Of a stretch of 48,074 bases of DNA, positions 17,262 to 24,015 are shown piece after piece; within the stretch, counting starts at the first letter, position 1; each line of letters begins with the position of its first letter. A model generated the notes under the pieces. The model was not told the DNA's origin and did not search any database. It worked only from the letters and a program-made list of their open reading frames with translations. Made by a program: the position numbers and the translations under genes. The stretch lies in assembly GCA_021325355.1 (NCBI GenBank), contig JAJPHI010000005.1, positions 1 to 48,074 on the forward strand, given 5' to 3'. The stretch is from Pseudomonadota bacterium (GTDB taxonomy: Bacteria; Desulfobacterota; Binatia; Binatales; Binataceae).

Positions 17262-18116
17262 ATGCCGGTCGAGTACATCCCGAGAACCCGCGAATTGTAC
17301 AGGGACTACGCGCCCTATCGATGGGTGGTGAACACGGATACGCCGCCGTGGACGCCGCTTACCAGGCCGATCAGCCAGTGCCGGGTCGCGCTCATCAGTT
17401 CCGGTGGAATTCTCTATCGCGACCAGCCGCGCTTCCATCGCGAAGACGCCACCTATCGGGAAATTCCGAAGGACGCAGTCCAGGCCGATCTCGATGTCTG
17501 GCACTTCGGCTACCGCACCGCAGACGCGCGCGCGGATCACAACTGCGTCTTTCCGCTGGCGCGGATGCGCGAGCTCGAGGCCGACGGCACCATTGGCGAA
17601 CTGGCTGATCCCGCTTACAGCTTCATGGGCGGGATCTATTCGGCGCGCAAAGTACGCGATGAGCTCGCTCCGCGGCTGGCCGACGAGTTGAAGCGACGGC
17701 GGATCGACGCCTTTTACCTGGTCCCTGCTTGACCCGTGTGTCATCAGTCCGTAGGACTGATCGCACGGGTGGTTGAGGCCGCCGGAATTCCGACTTTGTG
17801 TATGACGTCAGCGCTCGATATCACGCGCGCAGTGAACCCGCCCCGAGCCGTCTTCGTGAATTTTCCGCTCGGCCATCAGACCGGCAAACCGCATCAGCCG
17901 GATCTGCAGCGACAGATCGTTCGCGACGCGCTGCGGGCTTTTGAGACGATTCGCCAGCCCGGGACGATCGTCGAGTTGCCGTATGTCTGGGATCCGCAGG
18001 ATCGCACTTGGGAGGAGACCGACTATACCGGGAATTTCCTCCCGCCTCGCCCCGAGAAGGAGGACGCCGACCGCATCGAGGCGGAGCGGCGCGCGCGGTT
18101 CGCCGAGATCAAATGA
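17262..18116 (+). CDS. PrdB/GrdB-like reductase, probable selenoprotein with in-frame UGA at codon 157
   Basis: One 284-residue gene read through TGA at 17730-17732. The upstream part (residues 1-156) and the downstream part (158-284) are in the same frame, and both match the glycine/sarcosine/betaine and D-proline reductase selenoprotein B family: CRVALISSGGILYRDQPRFH at about 40-59, YSFMGGIYSARKV near 124, then Sec157-Pro-Val-Cys160-His-Gln-Ser-Val-Gly-Leu. The U/C-x-x-C pair is the family's redox centre. Related proteins often read CPVCHQ or UPVCHQ here. The size is near PrdB (about 240) rather than GrdB (about 430). In known family members the Sec attacks a substrate C-N bond with a partner subunit; no prdA, grdA or grdE is nearby, so the substrate is unknown. 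ArsB-type and GST genes lie upstream, MAPEG downstream. A nonsense mutation is the alternative, but 127 clean downstream codons argue against it. Confidence 0.87.
17733..17769 (+). promoter_or_regulatory. Bacterial SECIS-like hairpin directly after the UGA codon
   Basis: Starting on the base after UGA, CCCGTG (17733-17738) pairs with CACGGG (17764-17769); after a small internal loop (TGTC against CG), ATCAGTCC (17743-17750) pairs perfectly with GGACTGAT (17754-17761), leaving an apical loop GTA. The loop begins with G and lies 19 bases past UGA, inside the usual bSECIS window (apical loop about 16-37 nt from UGA, G among its first two bases). This is the element that SelB would bind to insert selenocysteine. 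Confidence 0.75.
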
Positions 18117-18139
18117 CCCTCGAGCCGATCGACGCTGAA

Positions 18140-18181
18140 CGGATTGGATTGAACGGATTGGGCTGAAAGGATTCGATTGAT
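18140..18181 (+). repeat. Three degenerate 14-bp tandem repeats before the MAPEG gene
   Basis: Units CGGATTGGATTGAA (18140-18153), CGGATTGGGCTGAA (18154-18167) and AGGATTCGATTGAT (18168-18181) follow each other without a gap. The last unit supplies the AAGGA-like Shine-Dalgarno and runs into the ATG at 18180, so copy number could alter the spacing or strength of translation initiation. Confidence 0.75.
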
Positions 18182-18563
18182 GCCTGGATTGGACGTGATC
18201 ACACTCCTTGCCGTCGCCGAGTACCTGGTGCTGGGCGTGATGGTGGGACAGGCCCGGGGGCGCTACGGCGTGGCCGCGCCGGCGACGACCGGGGATCCAA
18301 CTTTTGAACGCTACTTCCGCGCCCATCAGAATACGCTCGAGCAACTCGTGATCTTTATCCCGTCGCTGTGGATTTTTGCCCTATGGGTAAGTTTCTGGGC
18401 GGCCGTGATTCTCGGGCTGGCTTACGTTGCGGCGCGCGCGGAGTATGCCCGCGGCTATATTCGAGCGCCTGAACAACGTGCTATCGGCGCCCAGGTCTCA
18501 ATGGCGATCAATGCGATCCTGCTGATCGGCGGACTTATCTCGACCTTCATTCACGCCTTGTGA
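18180..18563 (+). CDS. MAPEG-family membrane protein
   Basis: A 127-residue integral membrane protein with four predicted helices. The MAPEG signature FERYFRAHQNTLEQ is at about residues 42-55, and the C-terminal YAARAEYARGYIRAPEQR-like helix fits microsomal glutathione S-transferase/leukotriene C4 synthase relatives. Such proteins conjugate or reduce substrates with glutathione at the membrane. I chose ATG 18180 over a TTG one codon earlier; AAAGGA lies 8 bp upstream, within a tandem repeat. The last 66 bp overlap the 3' end of the convergent LOG-family gene. With the GST at 15155 and the selenoprotein it forms a thiol-chemistry neighbourhood. Confidence 0.88.
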   Translation: MPGLDVITLLAVAEYLVLGVMVGQARGRYGVAAPATTGDPTFERYFRAHQNTLEQLVIFIPSLWIFALWVSFWAAVILGLAYVAARAEYARGYIRAPEQRAIGAQVSMAINAILLIGGLISTFIHAL

Positions 18564-19202
18564 CCCGCGCAGATGCTCGCGGAAATGCCGGCTGAGCAGG
18601 CGCGTCGCCTGCTCGGGCGTATCCACGAGTGCGATCGGCGCGAAGACGCCGGCCGTGGGCACGAGATTGCGGCGGAAGCAATCGAAGAGCTTGCGCCAGC
18701 GCGCGCCGATCAATACGAGAGGACGCGGCGACAGCATCCGCAAGTGCAGCTCCTGCCAGGTGAATGTGACTTCGGCTAGCGTGCCGATCCCGCCTTCCAT
18801 CGCGATATAGCCGTCGGCCCGATCCACCAGCCAACCAAAACGTTCGTAAAAATTCGCCGTGCGGATCTCATCCATCACGAAGCGGTTAACGTTGTCCTTG
18901 AACCGCCCCATCGTCACCCCAACCACATGCGCGCCGGTCTCATGCGCGCCGCGACTGACCGCCTCCATGACTCCCCGGTAACCGCCCGTCATCAGATTGA
19001 AGCCCGCATTGCCCAGCAGCCGGCCCAGTTCGAGCGCGTGCGCATAGAGCCGCCCGCCCGGACGCGCCTGCGAGCTCCCGAACACGGTCACCAGGGGACG
19101 AAAATGATAGCCCGCAACTTCCGGCAGCGTGCTCGATCCGGCGCCATTGCGCGCGAGCGAGCGACCAGTGGAAGCAACCACCACCCGCGAACGATTACCC
19201 AT
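18498..19202 (-). CDS. LOG-family (TIGR00730-like) nucleotide phosphoribohydrolase-related protein
   Basis: A 234-residue Rossmann-like protein related to lysine decarboxylase-like/LOG proteins, some of which release free cytokinin or hydrolyse nucleoside monophosphates. The two family motifs are altered: GGYRGVMEAVSRGA (73-86, usually GGGxxGLM) and MEGGIGTLAEV (135-145, usually PGGxGTxxE), with Gly, Thr and Glu retained. The Glu of the second motif and Arg of GYRG keep an active site possible. It is shorter in certainty at both ends: the N-terminal 30 residues are not conserved, and the C-terminal 22 residues overlap the MAPEG gene on the other strand. anmK lies 61 bp upstream on the same strand. 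Confidence 0.85.
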   Translation of the reverse strand: MGNRSRVVVASTGRSLARNGAGSSTLPEVAGYHFRPLVTVFGSSQARPGGRLYAHALELGRLLGNAGFNLMTGGYRGVMEAVSRGAHETGAHVVGVTMGRFKDNVNRFVMDEIRTANFYERFGWLVDRADGYIAMEGGIGTLAEVTFTWQELHLRMLSPRPLVLIGARWRKLFDCFRRNLVPTAGVFAPIALVDTPEQATRLLSRHFREHLRGSQGVNEGRDKSADQQDRIDRH

Positions 19203-19263
19203 AAGTGCTAACTGAGTTAATCCTACGTCGTTGGGGGCAAAAGGTCATCACGGTCGCTTCCGA

Positions 19264-20466
19264 TCATGGCGGCAACGTCAGCTTGCCGAGGATCGCGCTC
19301 TTCGAGGCGCCTGTCACCGACGGAATATTGCCCGCGAGCCCCCGCAGCATCTGATAGCCGAGAATGGCGAAGGCTGCAGCTTCAAGGGCGTCACCATTGA
19401 TGCCCAATTGCGCGGCCGTCAGAACCTCGATTCCCTTTAACTCGGCAGCGATCATCCGGAGCAGGGTCGGATTGTGGGCGCCGCCGCCCGTAACGATAAG
19501 CTCATCGACCGGACCCAACGGTACGACGAAGCGCCGAATTGCCTCCCCGATCGAGCGCGCGGTCAAGGCGCTCAGCGTCGCGACCAGATCCTCACCGGCG
19601 ACTCCGGAGGCCTCCGCATACTTCATCACGTCCGCAAGATAGGTCGGCCCGAATTCTTCCCGACCGGTTGACTTGGGCGGCCGCCGGCGGAAGTAGCGAT
19701 GACGCATCAGCCGGTCGAGCAGCGCCGGGTTCGCGATACCGCGTGCGGCCATGCGCCCGTTGCGATCCATGCGCGCGCGCCCGTCGGTAAGCCGGGCCGC
19801 AAGGGCGTCGATCAGACCATTGCCCGGGCCCGTATCAAACGCGATGATCCGCCGATCCCCCGGTGCGGCGCGCGGCGGCAGGTAGGTCGCGTTGCCGATT
19901 CCGCCGATATTCTGCACCACGCGCCCGCGGCGGCGATCGCCGAACAGCCACAAGTGCGCGAGCGGCGCGAGCGGCGCACCCTCGCCGCCCAGCGCGAGAT
20001 CCATCGGGCGAAAATCTGCGACTACCGGTACCCCCGTCAGTGCCGCGATTTCGGCCGCCTCGCCCAGTTGCAGGGTGGCGGGAGTTTCGCCGCGCCGCAC
20101 ACGGCCGGGCGGCAGATGGTAGAACGTATGGCCGTGCGATCCGACGAACGAAATTCGGTTCATCGGTACGTTCGCTGCCGCCGCGATCTTTATCGCACTC
20201 CGGGCGAACGCCCGTCCAAGCTCGACGTTCAATTGCGCGATCTCCGCGGTGCCGACCGCGTCCCCCGCTGACGCCCTCAAAAGACGCTCGCGCAGCGCGT
20301 GGGAATACGGAAAAGACTCATAGGCCTCCACCGCGAGCGGCGGCGTCCGCCGCTCGTCCAGCCTAACTATCGCGGCGCTGATCCCATCGTGCGAGGTTCC
20401 TGAAATGAGACCGATCGCGCGATAGGGCGGCGCTCCTTCAAGCCCCAGCCGAACAAGCTTCTTCAA
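19264..20466 (-). CDS. anmK: Anhydro-N-acetylmuramic acid kinase
   Basis: Phosphorylates and opens 1,6-anhydro-MurNAc to MurNAc-6-phosphate in peptidoglycan recycling. At 400 residues it is somewhat longer than E. coli AnmK (369). Motifs of the ASKHA fold are clear: GLISGTSHDGISAAI (GTSMDG in E. coli), GSHGHTFYH, ADFRPMDLALGGEGAPLAP with the catalytic Asp, NIGGIGNATY, FDTGPGN and IVTGGGAHNPTL. ATG 20466 overlaps the stop of the preceding gene in an ATGA arrangement, so translation is coupled. MurQ, the next enzyme, is not in the window, but nagA is in the same operon. Confidence 0.94.
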   Translation of the reverse strand: MKKLVRLGLEGAPPYRAIGLISGTSHDGISAAIVRLDERRTPPLAVEAYESFPYSHALRERLLRASAGDAVGTAEIAQLNVELGRAFARSAIKIAAAANVPMNRISFVGSHGHTFYHLPPGRVRRGETPATLQLGEAAEIAALTGVPVVADFRPMDLALGGEGAPLAPLAHLWLFGDRRRGRVVQNIGGIGNATYLPPRAAPGDRRIIAFDTGPGNGLIDALAARLTDGRARMDRNGRMAARGIANPALLDRLMRHRYFRRRPPKSTGREEFGPTYLADVMKYAEASGVAGEDLVATLSALTARSIGEAIRRFVVPLGPVDELIVTGGGAHNPTLLRMIAAELKGIEVLTAAQLGINGDALEAAAFAILGYQMLRGLAGNIPSVTGASKSAILGKLTLPP

Positions 20467-21674
20467 ACCTTGTCCTCGTCATCTGACCGCGCCCGATGAA
20501 GCCTGGCGTAGGCCTGCGCTGGGAAAAGCAATTGCCATGCGGACGGCAGCTCCAGATGCGCCTCAGCCTCCCCGAATTGCGGACGAATCAGTTCCTTGTG
20601 CCCGCGATGCCATTGCACCAGGAGCATCTGATGGCCGACCTGGCGCCCCGTCCGCGGGTCAACTGCGTAGTCACCGAAGAGCGTTCGGGTCTTAAGCCCG
20701 ACAAGCGCAGCCCTCAGCCGTGCGGATTCCAGCGATTCAGCCGCAGTCACGGCCGCAGTCACGATCAGTGCTGCGGCATAGCTTTGCGCAGCCGGATAAT
20801 CGCATTCGCCGACCAGACCGCGCAGGCGGCGGGCAAATTCCGCCGGCGCGGGGCCGAGCCCAGGCCGAATATCCGCCTCGGGTTCCCATTGGCTGGTCCC
20901 CACGATACCCTCGGCCGCCTCGCCCAGATCGGTGCGGAAGCGGGTGATGCCGGCGGCAACGCATCCCAATACGGGAATCGATAACTCCGCGCCCGTCGCC
21001 ACGCGCATCATCGCGAGATCATGTTCGTAGGAACCCGCGCTCACGAAAGCATTGATTCGGTTGCGGCGAAGCGTGCGCACCAGCAGTTCCGGGGTATGCT
21101 CGGCGTCAAATCGGCCGCGAAATTTCACGCGCAGCCGCACGCCGTGGAGCCGCATCCGGCGGCGCGTCGCCGCGGTTTCCGCACCGGCGGCGATCGCCTC
21201 AGCGAAGGCCGTGCCTGACGAGGCGATCGCGAGGCGCTTGCGCCAGAACTTGAGCGTCGCCAGCAGCTCGATGAACCTGACGAGGTAATCACTCGCCGGA
21301 CTGAGCACGCTGATCGTCATCGCCGACCCATCCTGCACGCGGTCGGCGGCGCCACCATGATTGAGCAGCGGCCGCTGCGCCTGCTCGGCGATCGTCGCAG
21401 CCGCGCGCGTGAGCGAGCTCGAATAGGGACCGAGCAGAAGGTCGGCGCGCCGGCCGAAGCATAACTCGCGGTAGATCTCGCGCACCCGCTCGACACGGCT
21501 TTCATCGTCGAAGCACTCGAGGATGACCCGTCGGGCGCCATCGGCGACACGGATACCGCCGTTGGCGTTAACCTCCTGAGCCCACAGGCGCAGCGCAGCT
21601 TCAGCCTGACGACCCATCGGCGCGTACCTGCCGCTGAGCGACAGCGAGAGACCGACGGTCAGATCGCGCTTCAT
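20463..21674 (-). CDS. Type-I periplasmic-binding-fold protein without signal peptide
   Basis: A 403-residue protein of the Leu/Ile/Val-binding (Peripla_BP_6) family. It starts directly at the first strand, LTVGLSLSLSGRYAPMGRQA, then NANGGIRVADGARRVIL, DLLLGPYSSSLTRAAATIAE, and has the two-lobe pattern with VLGCVAAGITRF and SYAAALIVTAA. Extracytoplasmic members carry a signal peptide; here there is none, so the protein should stay in the cytoplasm, as does the amide sensor AmiC, which has the same fold. It is coupled by ATGA overlaps to anmK downstream and to a MaoC-like gene upstream. No ABC permease is nearby. A ligand-sensing or regulatory role is an inference. Confidence 0.82.
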   Translation of the reverse strand: MKRDLTVGLSLSLSGRYAPMGRQAEAALRLWAQEVNANGGIRVADGARRVILECFDDESRVERVREIYRELCFGRRADLLLGPYSSSLTRAAATIAEQAQRPLLNHGGAADRVQDGSAMTISVLSPASDYLVRFIELLATLKFWRKRLAIASSGTAFAEAIAAGAETAATRRRMRLHGVRLRVKFRGRFDAEHTPELLVRTLRRNRINAFVSAGSYEHDLAMMRVATGAELSIPVLGCVAAGITRFRTDLGEAAEGIVGTSQWEPEADIRPGLGPAPAEFARRLRGLVGECDYPAAQSYAAALIVTAAVTAAESLESARLRAALVGLKTRTLFGDYAVDPRTGRQVGHQMLLVQWHRGHKELIRPQFGEAEAHLELPSAWQLLFPAQAYARLHRARSDDEDKV

Positions 21675-22528
21675 CGTGCTGCGTCCGCGATCTCAGCGAG
21701 GCCGTCGCGAATCACAACCAGGCCCTCACGGTTGGTGGTCGCGAAGGAATAGCGCCGTTTGCGCTCGGCGCCCTCGAGCGGCCAAATCGCGGTCGTCACC
21801 GTCTCACCGGGAAAGACCGGCCGCGCAAAGCGCGCTGCGACGCGTTCGAGCCGGGCCGGATCGCCGGCGCCGACATTATCGACGAGCGCCCGCACGGCAA
21901 ATGCCATCGTACAAAGTCCGTGAACGATAATTCCCGGCAAACCCGCCATCCGCGCCACGGCCGGATCGGTGTGAATCGGATTGCGGTCGCCGGAGGCCTC
22001 GGCATAGCGCAGCGTCTGATCCGGATCGATCACTTCGGTCACCTCGGCGATTGGCGCCGTGACCTGAACCGGCGCCGCGCTCTCTCTGCCGCGCCGCTCA
22101 CCCCCGCGCCGTCCGCGAATCAGCGCGCTGAACCATGACTGATTGAGCAGCTCGCCGCGCCGGTCCGACGCCGTCAATTCAACCGTCAGAGCCTCACCAC
22201 CAGCCGCTTTTTCGATCGCGGTTATCGTCGCCGCCGCGGTAATCTCATCGCCCGGTTGGATCGGACGGTAAAAGCGCATCTCCTGTCCGACGTGAAGCAG
22301 ACGCAGCAGGTCGGCGTGAAGCTCCGGATCGGTCAGGGCCGCGATCAGCGGCACCCAGGCAACCACCGCGGCGAACATCGGCGGCGCGATCGCGCGCGTG
22401 TCGCCCGTTGCAAAATAACGCGGATTCACGTCGTTGCAGGCCCGCGCATAGGCCGCTATCGCCTCGCTCGTGACCACCATATCGGGGCCGCGATACTGCC
22501 GGCCCACGCATGATCGGTTCAGCGACAT
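21671..22528 (-). CDS. MaoC-like double-hotdog dehydratase/hydratase
   Basis: A 285-residue fusion of two hotdog domains, as in eukaryotic-type hydratase 2 and mycobacterial HtdXYZ proteins. The N-terminal half (YARACNDVNPRYFATGDTRA) is the degenerate FAS1-like domain; the C-terminal half carries the hydratase-2 motif SGDRNPIHTDPAVARMAGLP followed by GIIVHGLCTMAF, with the catalytic Asp and His. It probably hydrates (R)-specific enoyl-CoA or acts on an acyl intermediate. Its stop overlaps the next start by 4 bp, and nagA ends 15 bp upstream, so it is embedded in an amino-sugar operon where its role is unclear. Start ATG 22528. Confidence 0.87.
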   Translation of the reverse strand: MSLNRSCVGRQYRGPDMVVTSEAIAAYARACNDVNPRYFATGDTRAIAPPMFAAVVAWVPLIAALTDPELHADLLRLLHVGQEMRFYRPIQPGDEITAAATITAIEKAAGGEALTVELTASDRRGELLNQSWFSALIRGRRGGERRGRESAAPVQVTAPIAEVTEVIDPDQTLRYAEASGDRNPIHTDPAVARMAGLPGIIVHGLCTMAFAVRALVDNVGAGDPARLERVAARFARPVFPGETVTTAIWPLEGAERKRRYSFATTNREGLVVIRDGLAEIADAAR

Positions 22529-22543
22529 CTGCGTTGCGGCCCT

Positions 22544-23596
22544 TCAGTCAACTTCGCAGCCACCGATAAACACCGCTTTCAACTCTAGTCGCCGACCGAG
22601 GAGGATCAAATCCGCGCGCGCACCGGGCGCTATCCGCCCCCGCTCCTTCCGGCCGAGAACCCACGCCGGCGACGCCGCCGCCATCGTGGCATAGGCGAAT
22701 TGATCGAAACCGGCGCCGCCGATCACCTTTGACAGAAAATGCAGTCCGTCCAGCATGTTGATGGTGCTGCCCGCGAGCGTGCCGTCGGCGAGCCGCGCAG
22801 CCCCGTCACGCGCCGTAACGCCATCGGCCGGCTGACCGAAGAGCATCGCCGTCGCGTTTGCGCCGCTCAGCGCTATGCGATCGGTCGTAACCACCAGCCC
22901 GCGCGGACCCCGGGCGCGATAAAGGAAGCCGTAAACACTCGGATGCAGATGCACGCCGTCGGGTATGAACGCCGCCCGGGCAGCCGCAGGACCCAGCGCT
23001 GCGCCCGCGATACCGGGATCGCGATGATGCAGCGGACGCATCGCGTTGAACGTATGGGTAAACATCCGCGCCCCCGCTTTCACCCCCGCCAGCGCTTCAT
23101 TATAACTCGCGTCGCTGTGGCCCAGGGAAACGGCAATCCCTCGCGCCCGGAGACGCCGGATGGTCGCGACCGCGCCGGGAACTTCGGGCGCGAGCGTAAT
23201 CAGGCGGAGCGTCTTGAGCCGCAGCACGCGCTCGACGGCTTCGCCCTGTGCGGCCATGGTCATGGGCGGATGCGCCCCGCGGCGCTGCGCCGAGATGAAC
23301 GGCCCTTCGAGATGCATCCCGAGAATCTCCGCGCCGGCCTCGCCGGGGCGCCGCGCGCGCCGCAATTCACGCTGCGCCTTCATCGCCGCCGCGATCCGCG
23401 TATCGCAGCTTTCGATCTTTTCGAGCGGTGCGGTAATCACCGTCGGCAGCCAACCCGTAACCCCCTCACCGGCGAGTCGTCGGGCGAGCTTCACCAAATC
23501 CTCGGCCGTCGCCGACATCACGTCGATCCCCCATCCGCCGTTGACCTGAAGGTCGATGAAGCCCGGGAGAATCGAATCGCCCCGACCGCGCCGCAC
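22544..23596 (-). CDS. nagA: N-acetylglucosamine-6-phosphate deacetylase, start codon uncertain
   Basis: Amidohydrolase that turns GlcNAc-6-phosphate into GlcN-6-phosphate and acetate. Motifs: LPGFIDLQVNGG, GMHLEGPFISAQRRGAH with the metal-binding Glu, SLGHSDASYNEA, FTHTFNAMRPLHHRDPG and VTTDRIALSGA with the catalytic Asp. The GTG at 23596 gives 350 residues, but the frame continues 34 codons further upstream in good family style (for example GDGLQVGVSFDRQIRAI, the N-terminal beta-sandwich strands) up to an in-frame TAG at 23699-23701, with no ATG, GTG or TTG. A near-cognate start such as ACG at 23678-23680 or ATT at 23654-23656, or a lost start codon, is possible. Full length would be about 380, as in the family. 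Confidence 0.9.
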   Translation of the reverse strand: MRRGRGDSILPGFIDLQVNGGWGIDVMSATAEDLVKLARRLAGEGVTGWLPTVITAPLEKIESCDTRIAAAMKAQRELRRARRPGEAGAEILGMHLEGPFISAQRRGAHPPMTMAAQGEAVERVLRLKTLRLITLAPEVPGAVATIRRLRARGIAVSLGHSDASYNEALAGVKAGARMFTHTFNAMRPLHHRDPGIAGAALGPAAARAAFIPDGVHLHPSVYGFLYRARGPRGLVVTTDRIALSGANATAMLFGQPADGVTARDGAARLADGTLAGSTINMLDGLHFLSKVIGGAGFDQFAYATMAAASPAWVLGRKERGRIAPGARADLILLGRRLELKAVFIGGCEVD

Positions 23597-23698
23597 GGAT
23601 TCAATCGCGCGGATCTGACGGTCAAAGCTGACGCCGACCTGCAGGCCGTCGCCAATTCCGCCTGAAAGTGTCCTTACCGTCGAAACGGCCCGCGTCGC

Positions 23699-23950
23699 CT
23701 AACTGGCGCGATACTTCTCGGCCAGCAGCCGCGAAAAGCGCGGCAGATAGATCAGATCGAACGTCTCGTCCTTGCCGGGAAACATCGCGAGCGCCGCCGC
23801 CTTCAGCCCGCGCACGTGCTCCCAGGCATCATCCAGCGTCATCGAATCATCCTGCGCGATAGTGGCGAAGATCAAATCGACCAGAAAGCGCAGGCGACGG
23901 ATCATCTTGTTCTCGTGCGCGATGCGCGCCGCCATCTCTTCATCGTGCAT
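23699..23950 (-). CDS. Small conserved protein of unknown function
   Basis: An 83-residue, mostly helical, charged protein: it begins MHDEEMAARIAHENKMIRR and ends FDLIYLPRFSRLLAEKYRAS. I do not recognise a domain. A longer reading frame to 24049 would overlap the divergent membrane-protein gene and add a cysteine-rich, unlikely N-terminus, so ATG 23950 is preferred. Its stop TAG directly precedes the nagA coding frame in the same phase, making it the first gene of the nagA-maoC-anmK transcript. The FPGKDETFDLIYLPRF ending looks conserved-protein-like, with Asp, Phe and Arg that could bind a partner; this is only impression. Confidence 0.65.
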   Translation of the reverse strand: MHDEEMAARIAHENKMIRRLRFLVDLIFATIAQDDSMTLDDAWEHVRGLKAAALAMFPGKDETFDLIYLPRFSRLLAEKYRAS

Positions 23951-24015
23951 GAAGGGCAATATACCGCAGCCGCACGGACCTGTCGCGCGAACCTTTTGTG
24001 CTAGAGTAACCCGCG

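Noticed and set aside
17730-17732. UGA as a nonsense mutation, giving two pseudogene halves
   Set aside because: It falls exactly on the family redox residue, is followed by UxxC spacing, an undisturbed frame of 127 codons and a SECIS-like hairpin.
23699-23701. UAG read as pyrrolysine joining the small gene to nagA
   Set aside because: No pyrrolysine genes or PYLIS-like evidence; the two products are separate families, and UAG as a normal stop is simpler.
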